64,000 bases of DNA, from assembly GCA_033026295.1 (NCBI GenBank), contig JAUPFM010000090.1, positions 62,001-126,000 on the forward strand, in the 5' to 3' direction. This document shows positions 12,201 through 25,058 of the stretch, piece after piece. The position numbers and the translations under genes were made by a program. Source of the stretch: Channa striata. Taxonomy: Eukaryota; Chordata; Actinopteri; Anabantiformes; Channidae. A model generated the notes under the pieces. It was given only the letters and a program-made list of their open reading frames with translations, had not been told where the DNA came from and made no database searches. How positions within the stretch are numbered: the stretch's first letter is position 1; the number at the start of each line of letters is the position of its first letter.

Positions 12201-15200
12201 GTCTCCACCCGGCTGGATCTACGTCACAGGTCAGGAGCTTCACTTTGGTTTCAACTCTTATTTCATCCACGTACAAACCTGAACAGCTGGATTCTCTCTA
12301 CAGAAACACCTCCAACTAGACCTCCACCCAACCAGATCTCTGTAACAGGCCAGGAGGGTAAAGAAGTAAAACAAGTGTCATACTTTTAAGATTTCTTAAT
12401 GAAATGTTAAAAATTTATTAAGATGCAATTGGTGGATATAGTTATTTGTAAATTTAATCCTTATTTCTGCTTGTGTGTAGAGAAACCCCCAACCTCACCA
12501 TTACCAACATCATCGCGTGCATCTCTCTATGTGTTGTTCTCTGTTCTATCTGTCTTGGGTCTGGGTCTACTGGTGTTACTGGTTCTACTGAAATCACGTA
12601 CTCACAGGAAACTTAAAGGTGAGACACAAACATCTGGGTGTTACGGTGCTTTCATCTACTACTACTACTCTTTCGGCTTTTCCCATCAGGGGTCACCACA
12701 GCGAATCATCCTTTTCCACTTTACTCTATCCTGGGCATCTTCCTCTCTGACACCAGCTAACCTCATGTCCTCTGTTAGAACATCCATGTATCTCCTCCTC
12801 GGTCGTCCTCTCGGCCTCTTGCCTGGCAGCTCCATCTCCAACATCCTTCTACCAATATAATCACTATCCCTCCTCTGCACATGTCCAAACCATCTCAATC
12901 TGGCCTCTCTGACTTTGTTGCTAACACAGGCAACATGCGCTGTCCCTCTGATGAGCTCGTTCCTTATTCTGTCCAACCTTGTCACTCCTAAGGAGAACCT
13001 CAACATCTTCATCTCTGCTGCTTCCATCTCTGCCTCTTGTCTCTTTCTCACTGCTACTGTCTCTAACCCATAGAGCAGAGCTGGTCTCACCACTGTCCTG
13101 TACACCTTTCCTTTGAGTCTTGCTGACACTCTTCTGTCACACAACACTCCTGACACTTTCCTCCACCCATTCCAACCTGCCTGCACTCGCCTCTTCACCT
13201 CTTTCCACACTCCCCATCAGACTGAACTGTTGACCCCAAGTACTTAAACTCCTGCACCTTCTTCACCTCAGCCCCTGTAACCTCACACTTCTACCTGGAT
13301 CCTCTCGTTTACACACATGTATTCTGTCTTACTACGACTGACTTTCATACCTCTTCTTTCCAGAGCAAACCTCCACCTCTCCAACTGTTCCTCCACCTGC
13401 TCTCTACTCTCACTGCAAATCACAATGTCTTCTGCAAACATCATTGTCCAGGGAGATTTCTGTCTGACCTCATCTGTCAACCTGTCCATCAGCATAGCAA
13501 ACAAGAAGGGACTCAAAGCCGATCCTTGGTGTAGTCCCACCTCCACCTTGAACTCCTCTGTCTGACCTACGGCTCATCTCACCACCGTCATGCTTCTCTC
13601 ATACATGTCCTGAACTACTCTGACGTACTTCTCTGCCACTCCCGACATCCTCATACAGTACCACAGCTCCTCCCTCGGCACCCTGTCATACGCCTTCTCT
13701 AAATCCACAAAGACACAATGCAGCTCCTCCTGACCATCTCTGTACTTTTCCGTCAACAATCTCAAAGCGAAAATGGCATCAGTGGTGCTCTTACGGGGCA
13801 TGAAACCATACTGCTGCTCACAAATCTCCACCTCCTTCCTAAGCCTGGCCTCCACTACTCTTTCCCACAGCTTCATTGTGTGGCTCATCAGCTTTATCCC
13901 TCTATAGTTGCTACAGTTCTGCGTGTCACCCTTGTTCTTAAAGATCGGCACCAGAACGCTTCTCCTCCATTCCTCAGGCATCTTCTCACTCTCTAGAATA
14001 CTGTTAAACAGACCTGTCAGAAACTTCACTGCTGTCTCTCCTAGACACTTCCACACCTCCACAGGTATGTCATCAGGGCCAACAGCCTTTCCGCTCTTCA
14101 TCCTTTTCAGAGCCTTCCTCACCTCATTTTTTCTAATCTCTCCTATTTCCTGCTCCACAACATCCACATCTTCCTCCCTTCTTTCTCTGTCATTTTCCTC
14201 ATTCATCAGCTCCTCAAAATACTCCTTCCATCTTCTCTGCACACTCTCCTGGCTTGTTAGCACCTTTCCATCTCTGTCTTTAATCACCCTTATCTGTTGC
14301 ACATCTTTTCCATCTCTATCTCTCTGTCTGGCTATCCTGTACAAGTCCTTCTCTCCTTCCTTCATGTCTAACCTGTCATACAGCTCATCGTAAGCTTTCT
14401 GTTTGGCCTTTGCCACCTCCCTCTTCACTCTGCGCTGCACTTCCTTGTACTCCTGTCTACTTTCCTCAGTCCTTTCTACATCCCACTTCCTTTTAGCTAA
14501 TCTCTTCCTCTGGATGCAGTCCTGTACTTCCTCATTCCACCACCAAGTGTCTTTATCATCTTTCCTCTTACCAGATGACACACCAAGCACCTTCCTACCT
14601 GTTTCCCTTATTACCTCTGCTGTAGTTTCCCAATCACCTGGAAGCTCTTCCTGACCACACAAAGCCTGTCTCAACTTCTGCCTGAATTCCTTACAAGTTT
14701 CTTCATTCTTTAGCTTCCACCACTTGGTCTTCTTTTCTCACTTTCCTCTCTTCTTCTTCCTGACCACCAGAGTCATCTTACACACCACCATGCGGTGCTG
14801 TCTGGCTACACTCTCTCCTACCACCACTTTACAGTCACTAACCTCTCTCAAATGACCTCGTCTACATAGGATGTAGTCCACCTGTGTACTCCTACCTCCA
14901 CTCTTGTATGTCACTCTATGTTCCTCTCTCTTCTGGAAGTAAGTGTTAACTACAGCCATTTCCATCCTCTTAGCAAAGTCCACTACCATCTGTCCTTCTG
15001 GATTCCTGTCCTTTACACCAAACCTGCCCATCACCTCCTCATCACCTCTGTTCCCCTCACCAACATGCCCATTGAAGTCTGCTCCAACAACTACTCTCTC
15101 TCCTCTGGGGATACTCTCTACAACCTCATCAAACTCACTCCAGAATCTCTCTTTCTCTTCTAACTCACAGCCAACTTGTGGAGCATACCCACTGACTATG

Positions 15201-17709
15201 TTCACCATCACACCTTCGATTTCTAGCTTTAGGCTCATCACCCTGTCGGAGACTCTTTTCACCTCTAGAACATTGTTCACAAACTCCCTCTTCAGGATCA
15301 CTCCTACTCCGTTTCTCTTCCTATCCACACCATGGTAGAACAGTTTGTATCCTCCTCCAATACTACGTGCTTTGCTGCCTTTCCACCTCGTCTCTTGCAC
15401 ACACAGTACATCTACCTTCCTTCTCTCCATCATGTCTGCCAGCTCTCTACTTTTCCCTGTCATTGTGCCAACGTTAAGAGTCCCTACTCTCAAATCTAAG
15501 CTCCTGCCTTTCCCCTTCTCTCTCTGACCACGCACCCTTCTGCCTCCTCTCCTTCTTCGACCAACAGTAGTCCAATTTCCACCGGCACCCTGTAGGTTAA
15601 CAGCACTGGTGGCGGTCGTTGTTAACCCGGGCCTCGACCGATCCGGTATGAAAGTGGTATGGATGACTCGCATGGTTGTACAAACTTTGGGCATCACATA
15701 CTGAAAAATAAGTCTACCATGTGCACATGTATGAGATGTGACAGCGTTAATATTTGACACCCTGGGTAGATTGAAACAGAGTCTTTGATTCTCTATCGTT
15801 GGACATTGTAGCTGTGAGTCTGTTACATAGTAAATTATTCTGTTGTTCATTTTGGTTTATTGCAGCTCATGAAGTAAAGGTTGGAGAAGATGGCATCAGA
15901 GATGACGTCACATACAGTGATGTCAAAATATTAGATAAAAAATGTCACAGACAACGGCCAACAAGGCAAGACAGAGGTAATTTCATTAATTTATTGTTTA
16001 TATTTATATATAAAGAATGGTTTGGGGATCAAAACCATTAAGAGTTAAGGGCAGTATCAATGTAACTGTTAAGCTAAGCGCCACTTAATGGTAACAGTAG
16101 TCTTGTATATCTGCCTTTAAATGATTCAGTTGGAATTTAACTAACATGCACTTTGATAGGTGAAAGCATGGCGAGGAAAGTTTTATAATTTTTTTGATTT
16201 TCATGAGGTCATTTTTAGAGAGTCAGAACACACAGAGGACAGAGAAGAAAGCAAATTCCACAACTTTTGGAACTAGGATATGGATCATCAACAGTCTTTA
16301 CCTTTATACGTTTTAGCTAACTACTTCACAGTAAATTACACTTTACAGCATGTAATCATACGTTTAAATACTACATTTATAGTTACGTTACATTTTTTCA
16401 AACCTATGACAAATCTTATGTTCTTTATTTCATAAATCATTATCACAGCATAGTGTGATCATAGTGCGTTTTCTGCTTTGCGTGTCACTTTGTTCCTGTT
16501 CTCGGTGTTGAATCTGCTAATGGACGCTCACACTTCTGTGGTTGTTTCAGTTTCCTGTTATAAAAATACTTCAGCTGAGTGTGAAGTGCAGACGTTCCAC
16601 TGCAGGGCGGTTAATAAAAGAAAAGAGTCTAAATATACCAGCATCTCTGTACACAGCGCACAAATATTTTTTTCCATAAATATTTTGTTTAATGTGATTA
16701 AGATCTGCATTATGTTTCTTGATTATTACACAATTTTCCTTTTAACTTCCATTTTTTACTTAAGAAGTGAACATGTTCATCCTGTGGTGAACTACAGTAG
16801 TTTTACTCAACAGTGCTGGTATTAATATTTAGAGTAAAGTGATCCAGCAGCAGTGAGAACAGAAGACGACAGTTATGGACAAATACTCATCAAATCAGCA
16901 CCCAGACGTTCAACAGGTTACAGCCATTATTTCATTGTTTATACAACCATCAATACTTTAGGAATATTTTACTGTTGGAGCGTCTTGAGTGGTCTTTATT
17001 CACAATGAATAGATCTGCAACCCTAATAAATCTGTAAATAATTCTGCCTATATATATTTTACATGAAAGATACTGACATTATGTGCCAAAAGTTGTAAAA
17101 TTACTGCTATCAGTAGTTGTAATAAATTAATATGTATGTATTTTATTCTGCAGAGGCTGATCCAGCTGCAGTTTACTCAGCAGTGAGAACAGACAACGTC
17201 AGTTATGGACAAATCATCATCAGATCAAACAGGAGCAGAGGTACAGTTAATATTTAATTTTTTTCTTGAAAATTGGACATTGGACTTGAAAGAGGGACAT
17301 CGGAGCTGCTTTATTTAGTCTTCAACTGTGACCTGCATAAGCTGCATTAATAGATGAAAGTGTAACATTTATATAGTTCAACACAGGAAAGGGATTTTTG
17401 AGACTTCAGTCAGATTTGAATTATGGATGAACTATTCTTTGCGCTGATAAAGTCTTTGATAACCAGAATGAAGGTCCTCAAAATAGACAAACCTCAGAAA
17501 CATGTTGGTTTCATAAACACTTCCTGTTGGGTAGTTTCTCTGCATGAAGAGATGTGAGGTGCACATCAGAACTTTTAGACGTCTACAACAAACCTTTCTG
17601 AACGCAAAAAACTCTGTTTTTGTGTTTAGACTTTCCTCCAGAATCAGAGGTCGTCTACTCTTCACTGAAGTCGAACTTTACAGCTTCACAGTCCCAGTCC
17701 AACCACTGA
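9238..17709 (+). CDS. Fc receptor-like inhibitory receptor: split signal peptide, two Ig domains, TM, ITIM-like tail
   Basis: Nine exons, all joined in phase 1: 9238-9268 and 10150-10185 (split signal peptide MDETSLQWLL + LVTSLLCCTTNP), 11646-11909 (Ig D1), 11987-12229 (Ig D2), 12304-12357 (Pro-rich hinge), 12481-12618 (TM), 15866-15976, 17154-17240 and 17630-17709 (tail). The sum is 1044 nt, 347 residues plus TGA. D1 has LSCED, GWTV and SGVYWCES; D2 has LQCK, FYKDG and EGVYKC, a fish FcRL/FcγR-like pattern. The TM is a Leu/Val-rich helix followed by KSRTHRK. The tail holds VTYSDV, VSYGQI and VVYSSL, which fit the ITIM consensus, plus AVYSAV with a weaker -2 residue. Such tails recruit SH2 phosphatases in known FcRLs. 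An RTE element occupies the TM-to-tail intron. Splicing is inferred. Confidence 0.75.
12656..15681 (-). mobile_element. RTE-like non-LTR retrotransposon, copy A, 5'-truncated, inside the FcRL intron
   Basis: On the minus strand it encodes an APE-type endonuclease (RVGTLNVGTM, VQETRW, SGYAPQ, GADFNGHVGE, about 15661-14740) followed by reverse transcriptase (KAVGPDDIPVEVWK, YGFMPRKSTTDA, VFVDLEKAYDRVP, HQGSALSPFLF) and a C-terminal part ending in KRMIRCGDP. In this copy the catalytic box reads AED instead of ADD (FAEDIVICSE near 13430). In-frame stops occur at about 14738 and 13574 and a frameshift at about 13290. It ends in a (CTA)n tail at 12656. The 5' end stops about 70-80 bp short of copies B and C. 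No target duplication was found. Clade assignment (RTE) rests on the endonuclease-RT layout, ~3.1-kb length and short tandem-repeat tail. Confidence 0.85.
16841..16916 (+). pseudogene. Degenerate duplicate of the FcRL ITIM exon
   Basis: Resembles the exon at 17154-17240 (GATCCAGC...GCAGTGAGAACAG, AGTTATGGACAAAT) but has lost the bases that encode the VYS tyrosine motif, and the aligned upstream acceptor would give an in-frame TAA at 16835. It keeps a GT donor at 16917. An internal AG at 16846-16847 would allow an in-phase 69-nt exon keeping SYGQI, so it may be dead or a cryptic optional exon. Confidence 0.5.
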
Positions 17710-18333
17710 CACTATGCTGCCGATTACTGATCCTCAGATCAGGTTACATACATTTTTGAGGACAGCGTAAATGTTGTATGTCTTGTTTTCTTGTTATTTC
17801 ATATTTTTGATGATTTTAGAATTTAAAAAAAAAATTATTTTTGGTATTTTGTAAGTTACTCATAGTCAATGTCAGTGTTTTAGTTCCAGAAAAAATCATC
17901 ATCAAAATGTCATTATTCGTATCTGTCTGTTTAATAGTAATGAGAAGTAATGACCTGATCTGTAATTGAACTAGTAATTTAATGACATTTTACAGGAGCT
18001 TAGTGGTAATTCAGCTGCATTCATACTTGCATGGTGATTCATGTAATTTCATTATTTTATCATCCCTGCTCTTCCCTACTGCTGACCATCCAACATCCAT
18101 TCAACAACACACCTGGCCATTGTTTGGACATGCACAAACAGACAAAGTTCTTATTGCTATTCAATTAAAATGTTCACAGATGTTGTTGCTGCTATTTTAA
18201 AATGTTTCCTACCTGGCTGAGTAATTGAGTCTTAGTGCCACACCCCCACCTGGACTCTAATTGGTGTCTGTCTGATGGACCAAAACTGACATTTGTCACC
18301 TGCTGATAATGAACCATTTTATTGTCCACTGAT
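17710..18333. other. 3' flank of the + FcRL gene
   Basis: AT-rich 3' UTR-like sequence after the TGA at 17707. No further gene or repeat recognised. Confidence 0.4.
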
Positions 18334-18560
18334 TACATTTACACTTAGCAGATGCTTTTATCCAAAGCAACTTACAGAGTAATTAAGTACACATACACGA
18401 TGGCGACGGCTGCAATGCAGGGTGCTAATCTGGCCCACCGGGAGCAACCTGGGCTTCAGTGTCTTGCCCAAAGACACTTAGACATGCAGCAGGAAGGGCC
18501 CAGGGATCGAGCTGCTGACCCTGTGACGACAGCCTTACCAACTGAGCTACAGCCACCCCG
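18334..18560. mobile_element. Fish-type dispersed repeat, SINE-like with tRNA-like end
   Basis: Begins TTACACTTAGCAGATGCTTT(TATCCAAAGCAACTTACA), a phrase recurrent in fish repeats. It ends with a box reading GGATCGAGCTGCTGACC...CCAACTGAGCTACAGCC, which resembles the reverse complement of a tRNA-derived SINE head. No coding capacity. Family name not assigned. Confidence 0.5.
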
Positions 18561-19412
18561 CATGATTAGCCCCACAGGATCAGCATGGCCACTCTGAAAA
18601 CTCTGCAGCAACACACCAAAATGTTATACACTGTGTGCGGAGGTCAATACTTAAGTAAAAGTGTTAATTATTCACGCCAAGGACCACTTCAAATGTATTA
18701 ATCAAGTAAAAGTGCTAAACAAATTATCTACATGAATTTAAAGTAAAAAAAAGTTAAAAAAGTAAAAGAACTGAATGCGGAAAAGAACATATTTTAAACA
18801 ATATTGATTGCGGTATATATGGCAAAACATGTACAGTAAATAATAAAACATAAAGGTCACTGTTTGTAAAGGTGCAGCTGATTTATCCACTTCATGTGCT
18901 GACAGGTGGTTAACACCAACATTTGTAAGTTCAAATTATTTTTTAGAAAAGAAACGTAATACAAGAGTCCAACTGTATAGGTTGATAGGCCTTCCTCTCT
19001 AGGCAGTTCGTCAGAGCTGAAGAAGCCTTTCTAATGAGAGGTAAAAGGTTTTTACAATCTAAAAGTAGGCCCAGTTACCCCTGAGCAGCAATTCTAGGAC
19101 AACCATGCCTGGGATGACTGGGAATCTTCACAGAGAAGATGTATGAAGCTTTGGACCCTGCAGTTGTTGCTGCAGCAGTCATCGTGTTCCTCTGATGAAT
19201 ATAGGGGACAATTGTAAAATGTAAGAATATCAGAAACATAGCCGTGAGCTTGGACATATATAACTCTAAAAGTTAGGACCAGAATTTAAAAACTGTTGAA
19301 ACTAAGGTTATGTGTGATCTTTTACTAGTGCGAGTTATGATTCTTGCAGACGAGTTTTGGACAGCTTGAAGCCTGTTAAGTTTTAGGCGAGAAGAAATAA
19401 AAGTGAGGATAG

Positions 19413-19990
19413 TCATTTCAAATTCAGATTTTGACACCAGAGTTCTGGCTTAGAAATATTTCTCAGCTGGAAAAAACTGTTTCTAATGAAGTGTTTTGTG
19501 TGATACTCCAGTGACACATCTGAGTCAAAAACAAGACCCAGGTTCCGAAGACTCTTCTGGATCGAGAATCCTAGGGTACTGGTGTCATGTTTGATCAGAG
19601 GGATCTTATTTTTCGGGGCAATGATTGATGTCTCAGTCTTATCAGTGTTCAACTGTAGAAAGTTATTGCTTAGCCATTGCTGAATACTGGTCAAGCAGCT
19701 TATTAAAGAAGACAGCTTTGGCAACTCAAAACACTTAAATGAGCATTAAAGCTGGTTATTATCGACATAAAGATGTAAGAAACATTTTTCTTGTGTTGTG
19801 GGGTACCCCACATGATAGCCATGCTGTTTTAAAGTAAAAATGATTTACAAGTACTTTGGTCAGCAACATATGCAAACCATCTTAGGACTCAGCCAGATAA
19901 CACAACTACTTCCTTAAGTTTGTTTAGGATTATATTGCAATCAACAGCGTCAACTGCCAAAGAAAAGTCCAATAAAACTAGGCCCTTGGT
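19413..19990 (-). mobile_element. L2/CR1-like LINE reverse-transcriptase fragment
   Basis: The minus strand encodes a RT motif-A-like VLLDFSLAVDAVD near 19980-19940. After further remnants come WLSNNFLQLNTDKTE and NLGLVFDSDVS with FQLRNISK (about 19680-19440), the typical end of RT domains of fish L2-type LINEs. Frames are broken between the two parts and neither the YADD box nor the endonuclease is seen. A dead 5'-truncated copy. Confidence 0.65.
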
Positions 19991-20394
19991 GACACCACTA
20001 ATCCTAGTTGCTAATTTATTTTACTCACAGTAAAGCAATGGAAGAAAAAAGGGGTCCAAAAAATAATTTTCCTATAGACTTTATAAACCAAAAATCCTGG
20101 AGACTGTGTTTGAGTTTGAAAAGTGTGATGATTTGTTTTAATCAAATAAAAGCTCCGATAATTTAGGCTTTTTTCTTTTTTTATCTATATCTCAAATTTT
20201 CTTATCGCCATCATCACCGTGGAACATGCATAATACGAAAATGTAGCTGTACCAGATCATAACCATTTTTCAAATAATGAGATCAAACAGTGTTAGGATA
20301 TGTGGGGGCAGAAGATCCTCAGCCTGTGGAGCAGGACTTTATTTATTGGGTAGAACAGCTACTGCTGTCTCATGGTCAGTGGCACCTTAGGCGA

Positions 20395-21848
20395 CAAAAT
20401 ATATACGACAGAGGAAAGGAGGAGGACTGGCAGTATTTGTGAATAACAGAGCGTGTAAAGAGCAGATCTGTAGCAGGGACATTGAGCTGTTAACAGTTAG
20501 CATGAGACCATTCTACTTGCCCAGGGAATTCTCGTGTGTTATCCTAACACAATCATTTTTTTAGTGAAACTCTGAGTTTCCCCACTGTCGGAACAATAAA
20601 GTCGCATCGTATCACATTGCATCAATAGCTACGTATATCCCCCCTTCCGTTAACGGCGAAGCAGCATGTGACGTCCTGCACTCTGTTGTTAACAGACTAC
20701 TGACGCACCATTGGGACATGGTCTGATGAGACCGAAGAGGCTCTGAAAGACTGTTTTAACAACTGTGTGGGAGGAATTGTGCAGTCTACAGGGGGAGGAT
20801 ATTGACTCTTTAACAGACTGTATAACGGACTAGATCAACTTCTGTGTGGAGAACACTGTACCCAACAAGACTATACAATGTTTTTCCAACAACAAGCCAT
20901 AGAATAATCCTGATATTACCGACCGGTGGCTCTGACCTCACATTTGATGAAGACGATGGAGAGGCTGGTGCTCACCTATCCACATCCTTTGGTGAGAGAG
21001 CCAATGGACCTGCTTCAGTTTGCCTACAAGCCAGGCATCAGAGTTGAACATGCTGTCACTTGAGTGGCATGTTTTTTGTCTTCTCCAGTGCTTCTAACAC
21101 CATCCTACCTGCACTCCTGAGGGAAAAGTTGGTACACATGGGAGTGGACTAACATCTGTCTACCTGGATATTGAACTACCTGTCAAACTGACTGCAGTGT
21201 GTGAGGGCTCGAGACTGTGAGTTGGACATAGCTGTCTGCAACACAGGGGCCCCACAGGGAACGGTTCTGGCTCGGTTTCTGTTCACTGTTTACACTGCAT
21301 ACTTCATGTTCTGCACAGGATTCTGTCACCTGCAGAAGTTCTCTGATGACTCTGCCTGATTGTCGGCTTGATCACGGAACTTTATGGGCTGGTGCCAGCG
21401 GAGCTATCTCTACATCAACACAAGGAAAACCAAAGAGCTGGTGGTGGACTTCTGCAGGTGTTCAAACTCCACTCTACCACCGGTGAACATCCAGGGATTG
21501 GACATTGAGAGAGTGGACTTTTACAAACACCTGGGTGTTCACCTGAACAATAAACTGGACGGATCTCACAACACTGAAGCACTCTACAGGAAAGAGGAGA
21601 GCAGTGTCTTTCTGCTGAGGAGACTAAGGTCTTTTGGAGAGCAGGGAGCACTACTGAAGACCTTTTATGACTCTGGAGTGGCCTCAGCCATCTTCTTTGG
21701 AGTGGTCTGCTGGTGCAGACTGGAAAAGACTGGATGGAGAAGTTGGTCAGGAAGGCCAGCTAGTTTTGGGGCATTCCCCTGGACTCAGTGCAGGAGGTGG
21801 GAGAAAGGGAGGATGGTGGCCAAGCTTTCCCCGCTGTGGGAAGAATAA
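20395..21848 (+). mobile_element. L2/CR1-like LINE, degenerate
   Basis: Three recognisable blocks in order. An endonuclease-like stretch (GGLAVFVNN, RDIELLTVSMRPFYLP, about 20425-20690). RT fingers/palm (LQFAYKPGIRVEHAV near 21015, QGTVLARFLFTVYTA and HLQKFSDDSA, about 21255-21355). A C-terminal part open from 21384 (VNIQGLDIERVD, YKHLGVHLNNKLD, LLRRLRSFG). Many stops and frame changes. The YADD box is replaced by SDDS. Related to the fragment at 53105-54090 but less complete at the 3' end. Confidence 0.7.
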
Positions 21849-22101
21849 AGGTTGATCTTATATAAGAACCCAAATACACCAAATTAAGAAATGGAAGCAG
21901 GACACACAAACACACACGCATGACCGACCACATATTGGGTCTCGCATTTTTAGTTTTAGCAATTGTGCACAATCACATTCTGCCCGGAGCTTGAAAAATG
22001 CTGCTGAACTCATTGAGTGTCACTAAACAAATGCAAATTTTAAATGCATGTTCATCTGACTGTAATTGTAACATAGAAACTCCCAAGTTTTATTGAAGCG
22101 T

Positions 22102-22179
22102 GCTAATAGAGGAAATGAGGTCAGCTGGTGTCAGAGAGGAAGATGCCCAGGACAGAGTGAGGTGGAAACGGATGATTCG
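22102..22179 (+). mobile_element. Short orphan fragment of the RTE-like element 3' coding end
   Basis: GAAATGAGGTCAGCTGGTG, then GAAGATGCCCAGGACAGAGT and GGAAACGGATGATTCG match the last coding part of copies A-C (for example 61350-61420). It stops abruptly before the usual CTGTGGCGACCCCTGATG end, so it is a deletion remnant. Confidence 0.75.
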
Positions 22180-23203
22180 TTTCTGCCACCTGCTGGACAG
22201 TTTGAGTAGTGACGACTTTTACCCAGTTACATGACTCTGCCTTGGAGGAAAGATGTAGTTATAGAAGGTCTCGGTTTTTCTGACACCATCCTCATAAAGC
22301 ATGAATTCAGCTGTACACTGGAATATCAACTATCTCTACATAATCACACTGGTCCGCCATTCAACACTGTCAGTGATGATGATGTGAGGAAAAAGTCGTT
22401 TGAGTCGGTTATATAACAGAAAGTACAAATGCACAACAACAAACACGACATCATCTCTCAACTACATGAGCAAAGTACAACAGTTGGGACATTGTGCTGG
22501 ATTGTCTCAAGGGCATCTTTGCAGTCTGCACCTGGAGTCCTGCCTGGTAGGGTAGACCCCAGCCTCTATTGATCTTGCACTTTGAGTTAGCTGTGCTAAA
22601 ACTTCATTAAACTCCTTAAAAATGAAAGTGTGCTAGTAAATACAATATTGCATTTAACATTTCTTCAAAGCTGTGATCGGGTTTACATTCAGCAAATTGT
22701 GCTCATGTCTCAATTTCAAGGTGAGCTCAGAAAAACTTACCAAAAGACACCTACCTGACTAGGAGACATGGCGCACGATGACACACAGAAGTCTGATAGA
22801 AAAACTAATTTCTGATATGAGGGAGACTCTAATTCAACAGTTTGTTAAGGCTTTTTATGGTATTCAAATTAGACAAACTCAGCACAGTGTCATTCCTAAT
22901 ATCACCACTGGGTGGCTCTACACAAAGGCTTTAATCTTCTTAACACCATTAATTTTATATTTAGACTTAACATATTCAACATGATTTTCTTCTCTCAATG
23001 ATGAAGCCCAGACCTGATTTTATTCATGACATTCGCAGAGTTAAAAAATAAAATATTGTACCTCTTGCTGTTTGCGCTTTACTCAAGGATATCAAGAAAT
23101 TTATATGACACACTAGTACTTTCTTTTTTAATCCTTTTACCTCAGGTGAACAAAGTGATACTAATGACTTGGTACTTGACTGGGACACGTGGTAAAACAC
23201 GTA
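22180..23203. other. Intergenic, no gene recognised
   Basis: Short open frames only, with no domain motifs and no clear repeats. Contains the fish-repeat phrase CTGCCACCTGCTGGACAG at about 22183. Confidence 0.35.
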
Positions 23204-23510
23204 TATACACTCATTGGCCACTGGAGGACATTATAAGAGGAAATGTTTCTAATGTTTTGGCCTCACCATTCATTTTAAACATGGTGGCCAAAAAAATAGA
23301 ACCATCTCTTCTTATAATGCCTTCCAGTATTAGTCCACTAACCACTTTGACCTCAGTCATAAAGACATTTTAGAATGATCACCTTTGTGAGAGTTCTAAC
23401 TTAAAAACTGACAAATTAGAACCTCGTAAATCAGAACTCATGGCAGAGCTGCTGTATTGGATTGTATTAGAATGTACAGGTGTACCTAATAAAGTGGACA
23501 GTGAGTGTAC
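23204..23510. mobile_element. Non-autonomous element with terminal inverted repeats
   Basis: Left end ATACACTCATTGGCCACT, right end AAAGTGGACAGTGAGTGTAC, which pair as imperfect inverted repeats. The right end contains the fish-repeat phrase GGTGTACCTAATAAAGTGG. About 307 bp, no coding capacity. A MITE-type element of unassigned superfamily. Confidence 0.55.
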
Positions 23511-25058
23511 ATGCATGTACACATTTGTATAAAAGGTAAAGAGCTGATTTCAAGTGTTGGATTTCAAATCCACTGCGGTGACGTACCTATCTGCACTCAC
23601 CCTACCCTGATTTGCTGATCTGGAACCATCCAGCCCTTACATTATTATCACGGAATACTCTTGAATCACGTTTGAGATATTTTTGGACTGTAATCTGCAT
23701 TACAAGTATTAATGGACACTTTGATTAAATAAGTACTAAAAGAACCACAAGAATGATTAACCTATACTTAAAATAAAAAGTTGGTGCATTAGTGTAGCTC
23801 ACTGATTGATTGATAGATTAATGATGTTACCTGAGGTTCTGTGTTGATATAAAGGCGCCATAAAGAAAGTGGAGATGAAGTATGGACAGCACACCACCAG
23901 GTGGAGACAGTCTGAAGACAAGCTGAAGCAGGGGTGATATGGGGGCTACAGAGGCGGGTGGGGTTAAAGGTGAATCTGTGAGCAGGGACAAAATCAGGTA
24001 AATGTCAAGAAGTAACTATTACAGCTGAAGGCCGAAGTCAGTGCTGATGAGTGAGAATCATCATACAAAAATGCAATCTGTTATTACCTATAGTGTTTTT
24101 CCTGTACTGGGTCATATCAGACTGGCACAGCTGATGCCAGCTCTCACAGGACGAGAAAGTTCGTGCTGTGAAGTTGCAGTGCTAACCACTGCAGATCCCA
24201 CAGCCGCTGTTTTCTGTGTGAGCCTGCTCACTGACAAAGAGTTGATGCACATCATGGCAGGTTGCGTGACAGGCGAAAGTGCAGAACGGCTCAACTGTAT
24301 GAGTTTAATGACAGCTCAGCAAGAATTTGGATCAATTGTAACACACTGTTAAATAGTTATCGCTTACATGTAACTTAGGCAGTGCAACCAACAACGAGCC
24401 AATAACAAAGAACAACAGTAATTTGGCAGCATTAAACAGTATTTTCTGTGAAGTTGTGGAAAAGTGTCATATCCATCCACAGTACCAAAGTTTATTAACC
24501 AGCCTGGACTTACTAGTCATTTTGAATGAAAAGATGTGACTGGCTACTCCGAAGCTTGATTTTGGACAGCACAGCCTTGATCCTGTTTTGATTCACATGG
24601 AATTTATCTAAGAAGATGATGATTCCATTACTGCTTGTTTGAATTATAGTCATGTCAAGTTGCTAAAATTGGCCCATTAATCTATGTTGAGCAACATTAG
24701 CCAAGACGCCGACATGTTTCAGACCTTTGTAAACTTTGTTTGCAGACTCATTGTGAAGATGTAGCACGGAGCTGAAACTGCAACTGCATTTCCCAACAGA
24801 GCAGGGACTTGTCCGGCTACCTCACCTATTACGTTTGCCCTCCTGCACTTGATTTCAGTCTTAAACACACAGTGCTGCAGGTTCTCTGCTCAGGTGTGTT
24901 TCCTGGCTCGTTCCTGTAAATCACATGACCGGTCCTCCCGCCCACACTCAAAGGTGGATACAAAGACAGTGAAACTGACAGTAAATACCTCTTATAACTT
25001 GCATCAGCACGTCAAGTTTGTTGTAGATTAAACAGCCATTAACTAATAGAAGAGAAGA
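23511..25058. other. Intergenic and promoter region of the one-V gene
   Basis: No exon recognised. TTATAACTT at about 24991 is a TATA-like box ~65 bp upstream of the ATG at 25059. GATGACATGACCGG-type motifs were not interpreted. Confidence 0.35.

Noticed and set aside
13908..14393. Long plus-strand frames over RTE copies A and B and minus-strand frames over copy C, rich in Ser/Leu
   Set aside because: They lie antisense to the endonuclease/RT frames and have no motifs of their own.
12640..15865. End of the + FcRL gene at the RTE insertion (truncated receptor)
   Set aside because: ITIM-bearing exons in matching phase continue beyond the element at 15866, so the insertion is intronic.
24041..24352. 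103-codon open frame
   Set aside because: No motif, signal peptide or neighbouring exon supports it.
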